From positions 1-22,925 of the forward strand of contig NZ_JBEZFP010000143.1 of the NCBI RefSeq assembly GCF_040649515.1: a DNA stretch of 22,925 nt. The letters are read 5' to 3'. The notes below the pieces were generated by a model. The model saw only the letters and a program-made list of their open reading frames with translations. It did not search any database and was not told the DNA's origin. The stretch comes from Yinghuangia elevatio (GTDB lineage: Bacteria > Actinomycetota > Actinomycetes > Streptomycetales > Streptomycetaceae). The position numbers and the translations under genes are program-made. This document shows positions 22,824-22,925 of the stretch, piece by piece (positions within the stretch are counted from its first letter, which is position 1; the number at the start of each line of letters is the position of its first letter).

Positions 22824-22925
22824 AGGGTTGCTTAGACGTCATCTCATTTGGTGCTTTCGGTAGCCTGAACTGGTGTCGATGGTCGAACGTTTGGTGCCGG
22901 ACGAGTTGTACGAGCTCTTCCAGCG
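22824..22925 (+). mobile_element. Left end of an IS5-type insertion sequence, cut by the window edge
   Basis: A short non-coding stretch starting near GGGTTGCTTAGACGTCATCT, with noticeably lower GC than its surroundings, precedes a transposase start. The terminal inverted repeat and target duplication cannot be fixed because the right end is outside the window; the left boundary is an estimate. Confidence 0.5.
22879..22925 (+). CDS. IS5-family transposase, N-terminal fragment
   Basis: Only 15 codons and part of a sixteenth are inside the window: MVERLVPDELYELFQ. This matches the usual start of actinobacterial IS5-family transposases (VPDELW-x-L-x-x-LLPP). The gene continues past the right edge. 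It lies about 190 bp from the lipoprotein start, divergently transcribed. The call rests on this short motif alone. Confidence 0.65.
   Translation, partial: MVERLVPDELYELFQ

Overview
The window is very GC-rich (estimated above 70%, not counted) with strong G/C third-position bias. Its gene families are typical of a filamentous actinomycete: an ECF sigma factor with a SnoaL tail, a PAP2-diacylglycerol kinase fusion, a KhtT/CPA2 antiporter pair and an FxsB-type radical SAM enzyme. I infer a Streptomyces-like actinobacterium; the species cannot be told from the sequence. No rRNA, tRNA or CRISPR array was seen.

Left part (1-9760), mostly housekeeping or accessory metabolism: an ECF sigma factor followed by a tandem-SnoaL protein; a convergent minus-strand block (ADP-ribosylglycohydrolase, translationally coupled PAP2-DAGK fusion, small helical protein); a VOC-fold protein; and a TetR regulator divergent from an acyl-CoA dehydrogenase, with two inverted repeats between them that look like operators.

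Middle part (9760-14503): a hot-dog thioesterase with a doubtful Pro-rich ORF after it; a two-gene cation:proton antiporter operon whose regulatory subunit is only 73 residues and lacks the C-terminal RCK/TrkA-C domain; and a divergent pair of Pro-rich membrane proteins, the larger with an extracytoplasmic beta-rich domain.

Right part (14504-22925), the accessory part: decayed DNA (an IstB-like remnant and three degraded copies of one unidentified sequence) surrounds a compact RiPP cluster. The cluster has a 102-residue precursor whose C-terminal half is five in-register 12-residue repeats built on Gly-Phe-Ser-Ser-Tyr/His-Val, an FxsB-like radical SAM/SPASM maturase, and an AAC(3)-family acetyltransferase whose start overlaps the maturase stop by 4 bp. 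The precursor leader resembles FxSxx-COOH peptides, but the FxSxx motif is internal and repeated instead of single and C-terminal. I infer a multi-core cyclophane peptide. Further right are a RibD/DHFR-like reductase, a HAD hydrolase with an apparent insertion beside motif I, a PQQ-repeat lipoprotein, and the start of an IS5-type transposase cut by the window edge.

The multi-core FxSxx system at 15481-18096 is the best candidate for an undescribed system.
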